Positions 38,201 through 47,979 are shown, counted from the stretch's first letter. The stretch: DNA of 64,000 nt from Oscillospiraceae bacterium (GCA_022009675.1 CP091718.1:1698501-1762500); one strand, 5' to 3'. A program made the numbers and translations. Notes: generated by a model from the sequence alone, not told the origin.

Positions 38201-39196
38201 TTGACTCCCGGTTACTACATGGTTGACCAGATGTCTCCGGAGTACAGCCGTGACGGGGAACCGATGCGCCTGCGGGACGGCGTCGGCTTCGGCGACAACT
38301 ACTACTATCAGATGGTTTCCTATATCCGGAAATTCAAGGGCATCCACGCGCCCGCGACCGTCAACGGTGGGACGATGGATATCCACGCCGCCGATATTGC
38401 CGCTCAGTGGAAGAATGTGACTCCGCTGTTCACCGATACGGTGGGCGATGCGAACCTGCGCTCCGAGCTGTCCTGGGCTTCTGAGTTCCGATATACCAAC
38501 GCATCTGCCCGCAACGACATTGCCTGCGCGCAGGTGTCTCAGGATGCGGACAAGGTGTACTTCTTTGTCACAACTGCCAATGCCCTGATCACTGCCGATG
38601 ACGAGACGTGGATGAATCTTTACCTCAACACGGATGGGGACAGCAAAACCGGTTGGGAAGGCTATGACTTCATCCTAAACCGCTCCCGTACCGACAAGAC
38701 CGTATCCATCGAGCGCTTCGTGGACGGAAAGTGGCAGTTTGAGAAGGTCGGAGAAGCGGAATACGCTCTGTGCGAGAACGGACTGATGCTGGCGGTCAGC
38801 AAGACGCTGATCGGAGGCGAGTCCGGGAAAGCGCTGTCGCTGACCTTCAAGTGGGCAGACCATGCCGACATCCGGGGCGATGTCATGCGCTTTATGGAGC
38901 TGGGCGATACGGCGCCCAACGATCGCTTTGCGTTTGCCTACAATGCGTCCGGACTGACCGATGAACGCACGGCGGAGCCCGGCACCGAAACCGGTACCGG
39001 CGCTGAGACGGATACCGCGACCGAGCCTTCCACTACCGAAGCACCCGCGGAAACCACCGGTGCCGAGACGGAAGCAGGGAAGACGGGTTGCCGCTCTGCG
39101 ATAAGCGCGGTTGTGCCGGGGATGCTGGCATCTGCCGGCGCGGCGCTGGCAGTGAGCGGTTCCGCGCAGCGGCGCAGGAAGCGCAGAATGGAGTGA
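35267..39196 (+). CDS. Second large secreted GH99/GH71-like glycosidase (frameshifted)
   Basis: About 1,300 residues, the longest gene here. Signal peptide (hydrophobic, but its DNA carries at least three indels within 100 bases from 35270), an N-terminal beta domain, an alpha-galactosidase-NPCBM-like or discoidin-like region (about 230-370), a laminin-G-like section, then an alpha/beta barrel with MFYFMFHSHFSG and MITGWNEWYAG. A CBM9-like sandwich, Thr/Glu-rich linker and TGCRS-transmembrane-RRRKRR tail close it. Another break lies near 36720. It matches the barrel and C-terminus of the protein at 5078-8234. AAAGGAG precedes the ATG at 35267. Substrate unknown. Confidence 0.75.
39083..39196 (+). 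other. TGCRS C-terminal sorting-like tail
   Basis: Last 37 codons: TGCRSAIS, about 20 hydrophobic residues, then QRRRKRRME. Variant of the GGCKS tails at 748, 8127 and 51519. Confidence 0.7.
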
Positions 39197-39282
39197 TTGG
39201 TTCGAGGCGGTACCGCGCAAGGACGGCGGCACAGATGCGCCACAAGGCTTTAGCAGTGTATTGCGCGGTATTGCCTTAAAGA

Positions 39283-39323
39283 AGCATCCCGGCAGAGGTG
39301 TGTTGCACCCCTGCCGGGATGCT
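39283..39323 (+). terminator. Rho-independent terminator
   Basis: AGCATCCCGGCAG (39283-39295) pairs with 39311-39323, extended by GGTG/CACC, followed by T6. Confidence 0.92.
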
Positions 39324-39456
39324 TTTTTGGATGCCCTTGCGTGAAACGGAGGGCATAGTGCTGTCTGCGGGGCAGGGAAGATGCGCGGGTGTCCGCCCCC
39401 CGGCAGGAGCTGCTTTGAATTAACGAAATATTCATAAAAAAATCGGCGCTCCCCTC

Positions 39457-39485
39457 TTGACAAGTCTGCCCGAATCTGATATAAT
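39457..39485 (+). promoter_or_regulatory. SigA promoter of the perR operon
   Basis: TTGACA (39457-39462), 17-nt spacer, TATAAT (39480-39485), TGA before the -10. Confidence 0.88.
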
Positions 39486-39492
39486 CGGAAAT

Positions 39493-39515
39493 GTAATTAG
39501 AATAGTTCTAATTAC
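39493..39515 (+). promoter_or_regulatory. PerR/Fur-type operator
   Basis: GTAATTAGAA, TAG, then the exact reverse complement of the first arm: a perfect 10-3-10 palindrome covering the expected transcription start. Composition fits PerR/Fur boxes and its place would block the promoter, so perR is probably self-repressed. Confidence 0.85.
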
Positions 39516-39526
39516 GGAGGAACCGC

Positions 39527-39927
39527 ATGACAAAAATACGCAGAGGATATTTGACGGCTACATTCTGGAAACCCGTTCGCACCCGACCGCCGAGCAGATA
39601 TTTTTGGCACTTAAGCAGAAGAACCCGAAAATCTCGCAGGCAACGGTCTATAATAACCTTAACGCGCTGGTTACGGCGGGCAGGCTGATCCGCCTGTCGG
39701 AGGCGGGCTGTCCGGATCGCTACGACAACACGTCGCGGCACGATCATCTGATCTGCGTCCGGTGCGGCGCACTGTCGGATCGGACTCTGTCGGATCTGAC
39801 CGCTTCCATCGAGGAGCAGATTGGATGCGGCATCCTGTCCTATGATCTGCGCGTGCGTTGGCTGTGTCCCGCCTGCCGTGCCGTGGAGCGCGGGAGCGCC
39901 TGCTCCGCCCCGCCGCATCTGTCCTGA
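39527..39927 (+). CDS. perR: Peroxide-responsive regulator PerR, Fur family (one frameshift)
   Basis: About 134 residues. The winged-helix part reads SHPTAEQIFLALKQKNPKISQATVYNNLNALVTAG, the metal part has RYDNTSRHDHLICVRCG and a second pair WLCPACR, giving the CxxC...CxxC structural zinc site. The ATG at 39527 is followed by an A5 run that needs one more A to read MTKNTQRIFDGYILETR. GGAGG is upstream. It heads a peroxide/superoxide defence operon, which with the Asp/His regulatory-site pattern supports PerR over Fur or Zur. Confidence 0.88.
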
Positions 39928-40029
39928 GTTCCCCGCTTTCCCCAAAACCATAAACAAAAAAGGAACTGCCGACTTCCCACAGAGCGGAACGTGCGGAGGT
40001 TCCAAACAAAAACAAGGAGGATTTTTACC

Positions 40030-40594
40030 ATGTCTCTCATTAACAAGGAAATCAGCGATTTTTCCGTCATGTCCTATCACAAGGGTGCTTTTTGAGAAGG
40101 TGACAAAAGCCGATGTTCTCGGCAAGTGGAGCCTGTTCTTCTTCTATCCGGCGGATTTCACTTTTGTATGCCCTACCGAGCTGGAGGATCTGCAGAACCG
40201 GTACGCCGACTTCTGCGCGGCTGGCTGTGAAATCTACGCCGTATCTACCGATTCCCATTTCGTGCACAAGGCATGGCATGATGCTTCCGAGCGCATCGGC
40301 AAGCTGACCTACCATATGCTGGCAGACCCCACCCATGCCCTGTGCCGGGACTTTGATGTTCTGATCGAGGCGGACGGCATGGCGGAGCGTGGCAGCTTCC
40401 TTGTCAACCCGGAGGGAAAGATCGTGGTGTACGAGGTCAACGCGGGCAATATCGGCAGAAATGCGGACGAGCTGTTCCGCCGCCTGCAGGCAAGCCAGTT
40501 TGTCGCTGCCCACGGGGATGAGGTCTGCCCCGCCAAGTGGCAGCCCGGAGCCGAGACCCTCAAGCCCAGCCTGGATCTGGTGGGGATGCTTTGA
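40030..40594 (+). CDS. ahpC: Peroxiredoxin AhpC (one frameshift)
   Basis: About 188 residues. A 2-Cys peroxiredoxin that reduces hydrogen peroxide and organic peroxides. MSLINKEISDFSVMSYHKG, peroxidatic Cys in FTFVCPTE, VSTDSHFVHKAWHD and resolving Cys in EVCPAKWQPG are all present. One extra T in the run at 40088-40092 breaks the frame after residue 21. AAGGAGG precedes the ATG. Its stop overlaps the start of the flavoprotein reductase (TGATG), so the peroxidase and its electron donor are coupled. Confidence 0.93.
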
Positions 40595-42229
40595 TGGATG
40601 CTACCCGGTTTTATGACGTCGCGGTCATCGGCGGCGGTCCTGCCGGACTGACGGCGGCACTTTACCTGGCGCGGGCGCGCTACCGCGTGCTGGTGCTGGA
40701 AAAGGAGACCTTCGGCGGGCAGATCACTATAACCGAGGAGGTCGTCAACTACCCCGGTGTCATCCAAACAACCGGGCGTGCCCCTGACCGATACCATGCG
40801 CCGCCAGGCGGAGGGCTTCGGCGCGGAATTCTGCCTGGCAACGGTCACGGGACTGGAGGCTGACGGCGACATCCGCACGGTGCATACCGACAAGGGGGAC
40901 TTTACCTGCTTCGGTATTCTGATTGCCACCGGCGCGCACCCCCGCCGGATCGGTTTTCCCGGTGAGGACGATTTCCGCGGGCGGGGCGTCGCGTACTGCG
41001 CGACCTGTGACGGTGAATTCTTTGCCGGCAAGCCGGTCTTTGTGGTCGGCGGCGGCTTTGCGGCGGCGGAGGAGAGCGTGTTCCTGACGCGCTATGCCTC
41101 CCACGTCACGGTTCTTATCCGGGGCGCGGACTTCACCTGCGCGGCGGCTGCCGCACAACCTGCCCGCGAGCATCCCGGGATTACCGTGCTGACGCACACC
41201 GAGGTGGTGTCGGTCACGGGGGACAGTCTCCCGCGCGTCCTGCGTTGCCGCAATACCGAGACCGGAGAGGAGACTGTTTTTGCCCCGGAGGAAGGCTTCG
41301 GTGTTTTCATCTTTGCCGGGTACGAGCCGGAGACCGCGCTTGTCCGGGAGTTGGTGGACACCGACCCGCAGGGCTATATCCTGACGGATGATGCGCGCAG
41401 AACCAGCCGTGCGGGGATCTATGCGGCGGGCGATGTCTGCCGGAAGAACCTTCGCCAGGTTGTCACGGCAGTCGGGGACGGAGCAACCGCCGCCACGGAG
41501 TTGGAAAAAAATACGCCGCCGCCATGCAGGAAAAAGACCGGACTGCATCCACGCAAGCCGGAGGCTGTGCCTGCGGACGGGGAAGTTAAGGCGGAATCCG
41601 CCCCGGAGTCGGGCGGCGCGGGGCAGGGGGACGGACTGTTTCCGCCCGAGATGCTGGCGCAGTTGCGCACTGTGTTCGGGCGGATGGCGTCCCCGCTGAC
41701 GCTGGAACTGCACCCGGACGGCGGCGCCGTCACAGCGGAACTGCGGGCGTACCACGACGCACTGGCGTCGCTGACCGATAAGCTGACCGTGACCGAGGCG
41801 GCGGGCGATGGGGCGTATCTGCCCTGCGTCCGGATTCTGCGGGACGGCGTCTACACCGGACTTTCCTTCCACGGCGTGCCGGGCGGGCATGAATTTACCT
41901 CGTTCGTGCTGGGACTGTACAACGCGGCGGGACCGGGACAGCCGTTGGAGGACAGCCTGCGGGCACGGATTGCGGCGCTCAATCGCCCGGTACGGATGCA
42001 GGTGCTGGTTTCCCTGAGCTGTAGCATGTGCCCGGAGCTTGTGGCAGCGGCACAGCACATTGCGGCGCTCAATCCGCAGGTCTGCACGGAGGTCTACGAT
42101 ATCCGGCTGTACCCGGCACTAAAGGAGCGGTACAATGTCATGAGCGTGCCCTGTCTGGTTCTGGATGACGGGCAGGTCATATTCGGGCGCCGTACTTTGG
42201 ATGCGCTTCTGACGCTGCTTGGCGTGTAG
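40594..42229 (+). CDS. AhpF/TrxB-like peroxiredoxin reductase with C-terminal thioredoxin-fold domains (one frameshift)
   Basis: About 545 residues. N-terminal thioredoxin-reductase flavoprotein (residues 1-305): FAD site VAVIGGGPAGLTAALYLARA, redox pair in AYCATCDGEFF, NAD(P) site VFVVGGGFAAAEE and AGIYAAGDV. A Pro/Glu/Gly linker follows, then two thioredoxin-like folds, the second with SLSCSMCPE. Classic AhpF carries this tandem fold at the N-terminus; here it is C-terminal. The frame breaks near 40775. It should pass electrons from NAD(P)H to the AhpC encoded immediately upstream. Confidence 0.85.
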
Positions 42230-42243
42230 TCAAAAAGACAAAA

Positions 42244-42268
42244 CCGGGTCACGTCCTGCGTGACCCGG
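42244..42268 (+). other. Intercistronic hairpin
   Basis: Perfect 10-bp stem CCGGGTCACG/CGTGACCCGG with loop TCCTG between the reductase and desulfoferrodoxin genes. No T-run follows, so partial termination or mRNA stabilisation is more likely than full termination. Confidence 0.6.
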
Positions 42269-42300
42269 CACAAATACGATTCACAAAAAGGAGAAAGAGA

Positions 42301-42687
42301 ATGGAACAGAAATTCTACATCTGCGCACATTGCGGCAACATCATCGCAAAGGTGCATGACAGCGGCGTGCCGGTCATGTGCTGCGGGCAGAAGATGACCG
42401 AGATCATCCCCGGTACGACCGATGCTTCCCATGAGAAGCATATCCCGGTCTGGACGGTGGAAAACGGCATCGTACACGTGCGCGTCGGGTCTGCTGCGCA
42501 TCCTATGACGCCGGAGCACCACATTGCGTGGGTATCGCTTCAGACAAAGTACGGCAATCAGCGCCGCGAGCTGCGCCCCGGCGACGAGCCGGAGGTATGC
42601 TTTGCCCTCTGTGAGGGGGACGAGGTAGAGGCGGTGTACGCCTTCTGCAATCTGCACAGCCTTTGGCGGGCAACACCGGCTGAGTAA
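42301..42687 (+). CDS. dfx: Desulfoferrodoxin (superoxide reductase)
   Basis: 128 residues, intact. It reduces superoxide to hydrogen peroxide without releasing oxygen, suited to anaerobes. The N-terminal desulforedoxin centre has C8, C11, C27 and C28; the catalytic iron site is formed by histidines in SHEKHIP and TPEHHIAWV and by the Cys-His in CNLHSLW. Both centres are complete, so this is the two-iron form. AAAAGGAG lies before the ATG. Last gene of the perR-ahpC-reductase unit: superoxide to peroxide here, peroxide to water by AhpC. Confidence 0.95.
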   Translation: MEQKFYICAHCGNIIAKVHDSGVPVMCCGQKMTEIIPGTTDASHEKHIPVWTVENGIVHVRVGSAAHPMTPEHHIAWVSLQTKYGNQRRELRPGDEPEVCFALCEGDEVEAVYAFCNLHSLWRATPAE

Positions 42688-42722
42688 GCGCGGTATAAAC
42701 GGGAAACGGCATAAGAATCCGA

Positions 42723-42777
42723 GGGGTTCCTGCATATTCGGCGACGGTTACACGCCGGATACGCGGGAACCCCTTTT
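42723..42777 (+). terminator. Terminator of the oxidative-stress operon
   Basis: GGGGTTCC (42723-42730) pairs with GGAACCCC (42766-42773), with an inner GGCG/CGCC helix, followed by TTTT. Confidence 0.8.
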
Positions 42778-42824
42778 CGCAGGAGCCTCCGGCAAGCGGA
42801 AACCTCTCGCGGCAGACGTCAAAA

Positions 42825-42850
42825 ACCGCCGCACGGTACCGTGCGGCGGT
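42825..42850 (-). terminator. 26-bp perfect palindrome, terminator of the zinc-ribbon gene
   Basis: ACCGCCGCACGGT followed at once by its reverse complement; on the minus strand TTTTTG follows. It lies 12 nt beyond the stop of the gene at 42863-43336. Confidence 0.85.
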
Positions 42851-42862
42851 GACAGTGGGCGC

Positions 42863-43336
42863 TTACTTGAGGAACGGCAGGGTGCCGATGAGCGGCAGGG
42901 GCTTTGCCTCGCCGCGGAGCACCCGGATGATGCCGATGACAGCGAAGGCGATGTAGGCGAACGCCACAACGCCCAGCAGAGACAGCACCAGCCCCAGCCA
43001 GTTATACGAGCTGTAGCCGTTCGTTGAGGCGATGTGCGCAACGAAGGGGGACAGCACCGACTTCAGAGTGCCGTATGCAAAGTGCAGGAGCGCCTCGATA
43101 ACGAACAGTACCAGCCCCTGCTTGGCGTGGTACCGGGCAAAAGGCGACTTCCTGCCTGCCAGAATGGGAACCAGTACCAGTACATTCAGGTAGGCGAATA
43201 CAGCGATGAGTTTGTTTTCCTTGATGTCTTCCTCGTCAAAAACGGGGGTGGCGGGCGCGGAAACCTTTGCACCGCAGGCGGGGCAGAACGCGGTACCCTC
43301 GCCTATTTCGTGACCACAGGATGAACAGAAAGCCAT
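42863..43336 (-). CDS. Zinc-ribbon membrane protein, DUF4870-like
   Basis: 157 residues, intact. A zinc ribbon (CSSCGHEIGEGTAFCPACG, residues 4-22) is followed by an acidic linker and about four hydrophobic helices, with the ARYHAKQGLVLF segment typical of small DUF4870-like membrane proteins. AAAGGAG is 8 nt upstream of the ATG at 43336. Function is unknown; such proteins are common in Clostridia and usually monocistronic. Confidence 0.8.
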   Translation of the reverse strand: MAFCSSCGHEIGEGTAFCPACGAKVSAPATPVFDEEDIKENKLIAVFAYLNVLVLVPILAGRKSPFARYHAKQGLVLFVIEALLHFAYGTLKSVLSPFVAHIASTNGYSSYNWLGLVLSLLGVVAFAYIAFAVIGIIRVLRGEAKPLPLIGTLPFLK

Positions 43337-43454
43337 CGGGGCATCTCCTTTCATTACAATAGTTTTGGTTCGATATACTATGCGGGACAACAAACTATAC
43401 GGCACACCGCACGGAAAACGGTCATGGATTCCGCACGGCGCCGGCGGCGGCAAT

Positions 43455-44756
43455 TCACTCCGTAAATACTACCTGTGTCTGCGTATTGACTGCCCTGATT
43501 TCGGATAGCCGGAACACTTTCGGCAGAGGAGACAGTGTGTGTCCGTCCACTTGTACGGCACTCCCGGCTTCATCCGCAGGGGAAATCTCGCCGTAAATCA
43601 GGTCTCCCGCCATGTATCGTCCCTCGTTGTCCCGCAACGGAAGATCGGGAATTTCGATGGACAGAAGGTCTTCGTTTTGCTTTTGCCCACAGGAATCCCT
43701 CGGACAGGCGCATGGTACAGCAGAAATATGCCTCGTAAATATTTCCCGTGTGCAGGAAAGGCACATGGGGCGTCACGCAGGTATCTGTGCCGGCGCCGCC
43801 GTTCGACCGTTGACCGCTTGACATTCCGTTGTGCCATATGCGGCGGGCAAGGGTCAGATCCCGCTGCTTGCCGAACAGGCGATACATATGCAAGGCAACG
43901 ATCAGCGAATCCACCACGGCGCAGGGTTCCGTCCATGTCTCACCGCGCCCGAACCAGTTGAAGTTGGCGTAGGTGGCGGTCATGCCCTGCGTTATGTACA
44001 GATTCCACGTGTCCGATGCGACATCGGCGAAGCGCTTATCGCCCGTGTGCTCGTACATACGCAACAATCCGCGCACGGCAGAGAGCGTTGCGTGTGTCTG
44101 CGCTTTGATTTTCAGCTTGTCTATGCGGGCAAAGCATTCCGTCATCTCACGGACGAGGTCATACGCTCGCACGTCGCCTGTCGCAATGTAGTAGTCGGCA
44201 ACGCCGTCGATGCCGAGAAATGCCGCACCGATGTCACTGCACAGAATCCAGTTTCCGACCCGCAACTCGTTGCCGAACATATCGCCCGTCAGCTCCTCAT
44301 GGTCGATCGGGTAGCTGTCGAACAGACCGAGCGCCGGCAGGTACAGTCCTTCAAATACCCGCTTGGCAAGCGCCAACGGGGTAGTGCCGGGAATGCAGTC
44401 GTCCCCTAATTGCCGATGCGCTTCGCAAAGGGCGCGCAGGTACCATGTGCTGCCGCCGAACTGGAACTCATCCACCATGACATCGCCGTCCCTGCCCGTA
44501 TGTATGGGACCGAAGAAACCGCCTGCGTTGGTGTGGGCCGGAAGGGCTGCCAGCATCGGACGGAGGCAGGGATTCTCCTCGCCCGTCAAGGTACGGTGAC
44601 ACAGGAACGCCCACAGGGCTCTCCCTCCTTGTCTCCGAACGACCGGTACTCCGGGGGTGCAAAAACGTCGGGCAACTGATAGTACGCTTCCTGCAGCCTG
44701 GCGGCGTTCAGGCGGATGCGCTCCTCCAACTCGGCATGGATCGTGATTGTTTTCAT
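43455..44756 (-). CDS. GH127/DUF1680-like alpha/alpha-barrel hydrolase (frameshifted)
   Basis: About 433 residues, without signal peptide, so cytoplasmic. Helix pairs such as DEFQFGGSTWYLRALCEAH, SDIGAAFLGIDGVADYYIATG and HATLSAVRGLLRMYEHTG give the (alpha/alpha)6 toroid; NIYEAYFCCTMRLSEGFLW resembles the Cys-Cys zinc motif of beta-L-arabinofuranosidases of GH127. The frame breaks near 44620, near 44395 and near 43690. ATG at 44756 has GAAAGGAG upstream. It probably processes imported oligosaccharides; the sugar is not resolved. It starts 45 nt after recR. Confidence 0.65.
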
Positions 44757-44800
44757 ATGATGCTCCTTTCAAAAGGAAAGTAAGATCGTGAAAACGTTTG

Positions 44801-45400
44801 CTACACGTCCCGCCGCCCCTGCAGGGCGCGATACAGAGTGACTTCGTCCGCGTACTCGATGTCGGTTCCGACTGAGATACCGTACGCCAGCCGCGTGACC
44901 TTGACCGGATATTTTTTCAGCAGGCGTGCGAGGAACATGGCGGTCGTCTCGCCCTCCACGTTGGCATTGGTGGCGATAATGACTTCCCGCACGCCGCCTT
45001 CCTCAACCCGGTGCAAAAGCTCCGGAATTTTCAGCATATCCGGCGTGACACCGTTGAGCGGCGACAGAACGCCGTGCAGAACGTGATAGGTTCCCTGGTA
45101 TTCCCGCACCTTTTCGATGGCGAGTACGGTGCGGCAGTCTGCAACTACGCAGATCACGCTCCGGTCGCGCGTTTCGTCGGCGCAGACCGGGCACAACTCC
45201 CGGTCGGTCAGATTCTGGCAGACGGGGCAGAGGTGGATCTTGGCTTTGGCGTCCAAGATCGCCTGCGCAAAAGCGGCGGCTTCCTCTCCCGACATATCCA
45301 GCACCGAAAACGCCATGCGCTGGGAGGATTTCCGCCCGACGCCGTTCAGCTTCATGAATTGGTCTGCCAGGTTCTGGAGTGATTCGATATAGGCTGCCAT
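44801..45400 (-). CDS. recR: Recombination protein RecR
   Basis: 199 residues, intact. With RecO and RecF it loads RecA on gapped DNA. The helix-hairpin-helix LNGVGRKSSQRMAF, the four-cysteine zinc finger (CPVCQNLTDRELCPVC) and the Toprim domain (VVADCRTVLAIEK, VIIATNANVEGETTA) are in the normal order and length. Forms the usual dnaX-ybaB-recR cluster; 17 nt separate it from ybaB. Confidence 0.97.
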   Translation of the reverse strand: MAAYIESLQNLADQFMKLNGVGRKSSQRMAFSVLDMSGEEAAAFAQAILDAKAKIHLCPVCQNLTDRELCPVCADETRDRSVICVVADCRTVLAIEKVREYQGTYHVLHGVLSPLNGVTPDMLKIPELLHRVEEGGVREVIIATNANVEGETTAMFLARLLKKYPVKVTRLAYGISVGTDIEYADEVTLYRALQGRRDV

Positions 45401-45417
45401 ATAAAATCCGACCGGGA

Positions 45418-45765
45418 TCAGAACAGCCCGGGCATTGCCAGACCGCCGGTGATCTTTTCCATTTCGGCGGTGTTGGTGTCTTCCACACGCTTGATTGCCT
45501 CATTGATGCCGGCGACCAGAATGTCGGACAGTGTTTCGATATCCTCCGGATCCACGATCTCCGGCTTGATGTCGATGGACAGGACTTCCTTCTTGCCGTT
45601 GATCGTCACGGTGACGGCACCGCCGCCCGCCTGCACTTCATACGTGCGGGCGTCCAGCTCCGCCTGCTTTTCCGCCATATCCTCCTGCATTTTCTGCGCC
45701 TGCCGGGCGATGGCTTGCATACTCTGGGGACCGCCCCCCATACCCTTCGGGATGTTTGCTCTCAT
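45418..45765 (-). CDS. ybaB: Nucleoid-associated protein YbaB/EbfC
   Basis: 115 residues from the ATG at 45765, with AGGAGG 8 nt upstream (an ATG seven codons earlier has no ribosome site). MQAIARQAQKMQEDMAEKQAEL is the dimerisation helix and VTVTINGKKEVLSIDIKPEIVDPEDIE the beta-rich core of this DNA-binding dimer. Intact; sits between dnaX and recR as in most Firmicutes. Confidence 0.95.
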   Translation of the reverse strand: MRANIPKGMGGGPQSMQAIARQAQKMQEDMAEKQAELDARTYEVQAGGGAVTVTINGKKEVLSIDIKPEIVDPEDIETLSDILVAGINEAIKRVEDTNTAEMEKITGGLAMPGLF

Positions 45766-45838
45766 GATGAAATCCTCCTGTGACAATATAAGTTAAGTAA
45801 TATAGGTGTGTTTGATAGCGCTTTTCCGGATGCCTTGT

Positions 45839-47547
45839 TTATTCCGACTCACGGGGCGGTTTTTCGCCCGATGCGGCATCGTCCTCCAGCGCTTCTATGA
45901 TCACGTCCAGCGGCGATGCGGGGTCTGCCTGCCCCTCTATTTCACCGATGATATCCTCCGGCGCAACGGCGTGCCCTAAACAGACCGACAGGGCGCGGCG
46001 CAGGGCTTCGGGCGGCGTTTTGTCCGGCAATGCCATGCTGCATTGGAACGGCTGTTCAAAGCGCAGGATAATCTTACCGTCGTCCGTCCGGAATGCACGG
46101 CACAGGCGCAGGAAGGAGCCGATGATGGGGTCACTCTCGGACACGCGGTCAGCAACCTCGCGGAAATTGCGCAGCGGGCGCAGGATTCGCTGACCCGCAG
46201 TGGGAGCCGTTGACTCCGGCTGTCGGGTTGGCGATGCCTGCGCGGGAGTCGGCGGGGCAGGGGACACTGTCGGAGGAGCCTTCGGTGCTGTCGGCGCTGC
46301 CTGATCGGACAGCGGGGGCGTGTCGGGTGCTGCGACAGGTGCTGCGACAGGCGCTGCGACGTGCGCGGCAACAGGTGCTGCGACCGGGATTACCCCGCCT
46401 GCCAACTGCTCTTCCACCCGGGAAAGGCGGGAGAGGATGGCTTCCGTTGCGGTATCCAGCGCCGGGTCGCACAATCGGACCAGCGTGACCTCCGCGACCG
46501 TCCGACGGACAGCGAAGGCGCGTTGCATGGCGAATAAGGCGTCCTCCAGCAGGCTGATGTGCCAGAGCAGTGTCTCTTTGGTAAACTGCGCGGCGAGCGA
46601 ACGCAAGGCGGCGGTTTCGCTGTCTGTCAGATCCAGGTAGCGCACGGCATCCGATTCCGGCACGGTCCGGACGACCAGCATATCGCGGTAGTAAGAAATC
46701 AGCTCCTGCCAGAACACCGCAAGGTCGCGGGAGGAACGCACCATATCGTCCACGGCGGCGAACAGTCGGTCGTAGTCCCGCCGCACCAGCGACGCGACCA
46801 CACGCCCGACACCCTCGCGCCCGGTTGTGCCAACCGTCTCGGTGACAAGCTCCGGCGTGATGGGGCGGCGCGCTCCGGCGCACAGCTCCAGCAGGCTGAT
46901 CGCGTCCCGCATACCGCCCTGCGCCTGCCGGGCGATGAGGCGTGCCGCCTCCGGCTCCAGCGTGAAGCCCTCCTTCTCCGCAATCTTTGCCAGATGGGCA
47001 GAAAGGTCGGCGGTGGCGATGCGGCGGAAGTCGAACCGCTGACAGCGGGAGACAATGGTGGCTGGCAGTTTTTGCAGTTCGGTTGTGGCAAGGATAAACA
47101 GCACGTGCGCCGGCGGCTCCTCCAGGTCTTGAGCAACGCGTTAAACGCGCTTGCCGACAGCATATGCACCTCGTCCACGATATAGACGCGGTATTTCAGC
47201 TCCGAGGGGGTGTAAATGACCTCGTCCCGGATGTCGCGGATGGCTTCCACGCCGTTGTTGGAGGCGGCGTCCATTTCCAGCACGTCGGTGGCGGCGCCGC
47301 TGTCTATGGAGCGGCAGGCGGCGCACTCACCGCAGGGACCGGCGGCTGTCGGGTGCTCACAGTTGACCGCCTTTGCCAGTATCTTGGCGCAGGATGTCTT
47401 GCCTGTTCCGCGCGAGCCGCAGAACAGGTACGCGTGCGAAAAATGCCCCGTCTGACATTCGTATTTGAGAATGGATGTGACCTGCTCCTGCCCGCATACC
47501 TCGTCGAAGTTGCGGGGGCGCCACTTCCGGTACAGTGCCTGATGCAT
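45839..47547 (-). CDS. dnaX: DNA polymerase III subunits gamma/tau (one frameshift)
   Basis: About 569 residues. The clamp-loader ATPase: MHQALYRKWRPRNFDEVCGQ start, Walker A CGSRGTGKTS, zinc cysteines in CGECAACRS, Walker B VYIVDEVHML, sensor ATTELQKLPATIVSRCQ. Domain III follows, then an Ala/Pro-rich linker (about 370-450) and a tau-type C-terminus. One C is missing from a C-run near 47128, splitting the frame in LLKTLEEPP. Start at 47547. SRP RNA lies upstream, as in Bacillus subtilis. Confidence 0.95.
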
Positions 47548-47630
47548 AACCGAATCCCTCCCCTGATTGCGCACAAAAAGCGCGTCCGCGCGTGCCGGAC
47601 GGCAAATGATACGGAAAAGCCTCTCCGGCT

Positions 47631-47927
47631 CTGCCGTGAAAGAAGACCATACACCCCTTCCTCGGATGTCACGCCCCGGCGATCTTTGGATTTCCTGCTC
47701 AGAACAGGCGACCTCGCGGCACATACGGTTCACCGCTTAATGCTGCTTGATTCCTCACCTGACATGGTTCACGGCTCCGCATTGCGCAAGACCCATTCCT
47801 CAACACAGGAAAAACAACTCATTCCGAAACGATCGATTCTCAGAAGGGGAATCAACCCCTGCTATAGCGGATTTCAGGTACAGGGCGCCGCTGACTCCCC
47901 GGCTGGTATGGCCTGCTTTCACGGCAG
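47631..47927 (-). ncRNA. ffs: Signal recognition particle RNA, large Gram-positive type
   Basis: The 5' end CTGCCGTGAAAG (from 47927) pairs perfectly with the 3' end CTTTCACGGCAG (to 47631). Inside are segments matching the B. subtilis scRNA by eye: GCCCTGTACCTG and ATCCGCT (Alu domain), CTTGCGCAATG, and the Ffh-binding domain IV GAACCATGTCAGGT...AAGCAGCATTAAGCG. The apical stem reads GA-GGAA-TC instead of CC-GGAA-GG, a compensated change. About 300 nt with its own promoter, directly upstream of dnaX. Exact processed ends are estimates. Confidence 0.93.
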
Positions 47928-47950
47928 AAAGAGAGGCTTAACTTGTCCCT

Positions 47951-47979
47951 ATTATAGCATACTTCCGGCGTAATTGCAA
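47951..47979 (-). promoter_or_regulatory. SigA promoter of SRP RNA (and possibly dnaX)
   Basis: TTGCAA (47974-47979), 17-nt spacer, TATAAT (47951-47956), TGC before the -10. Confidence 0.75.
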
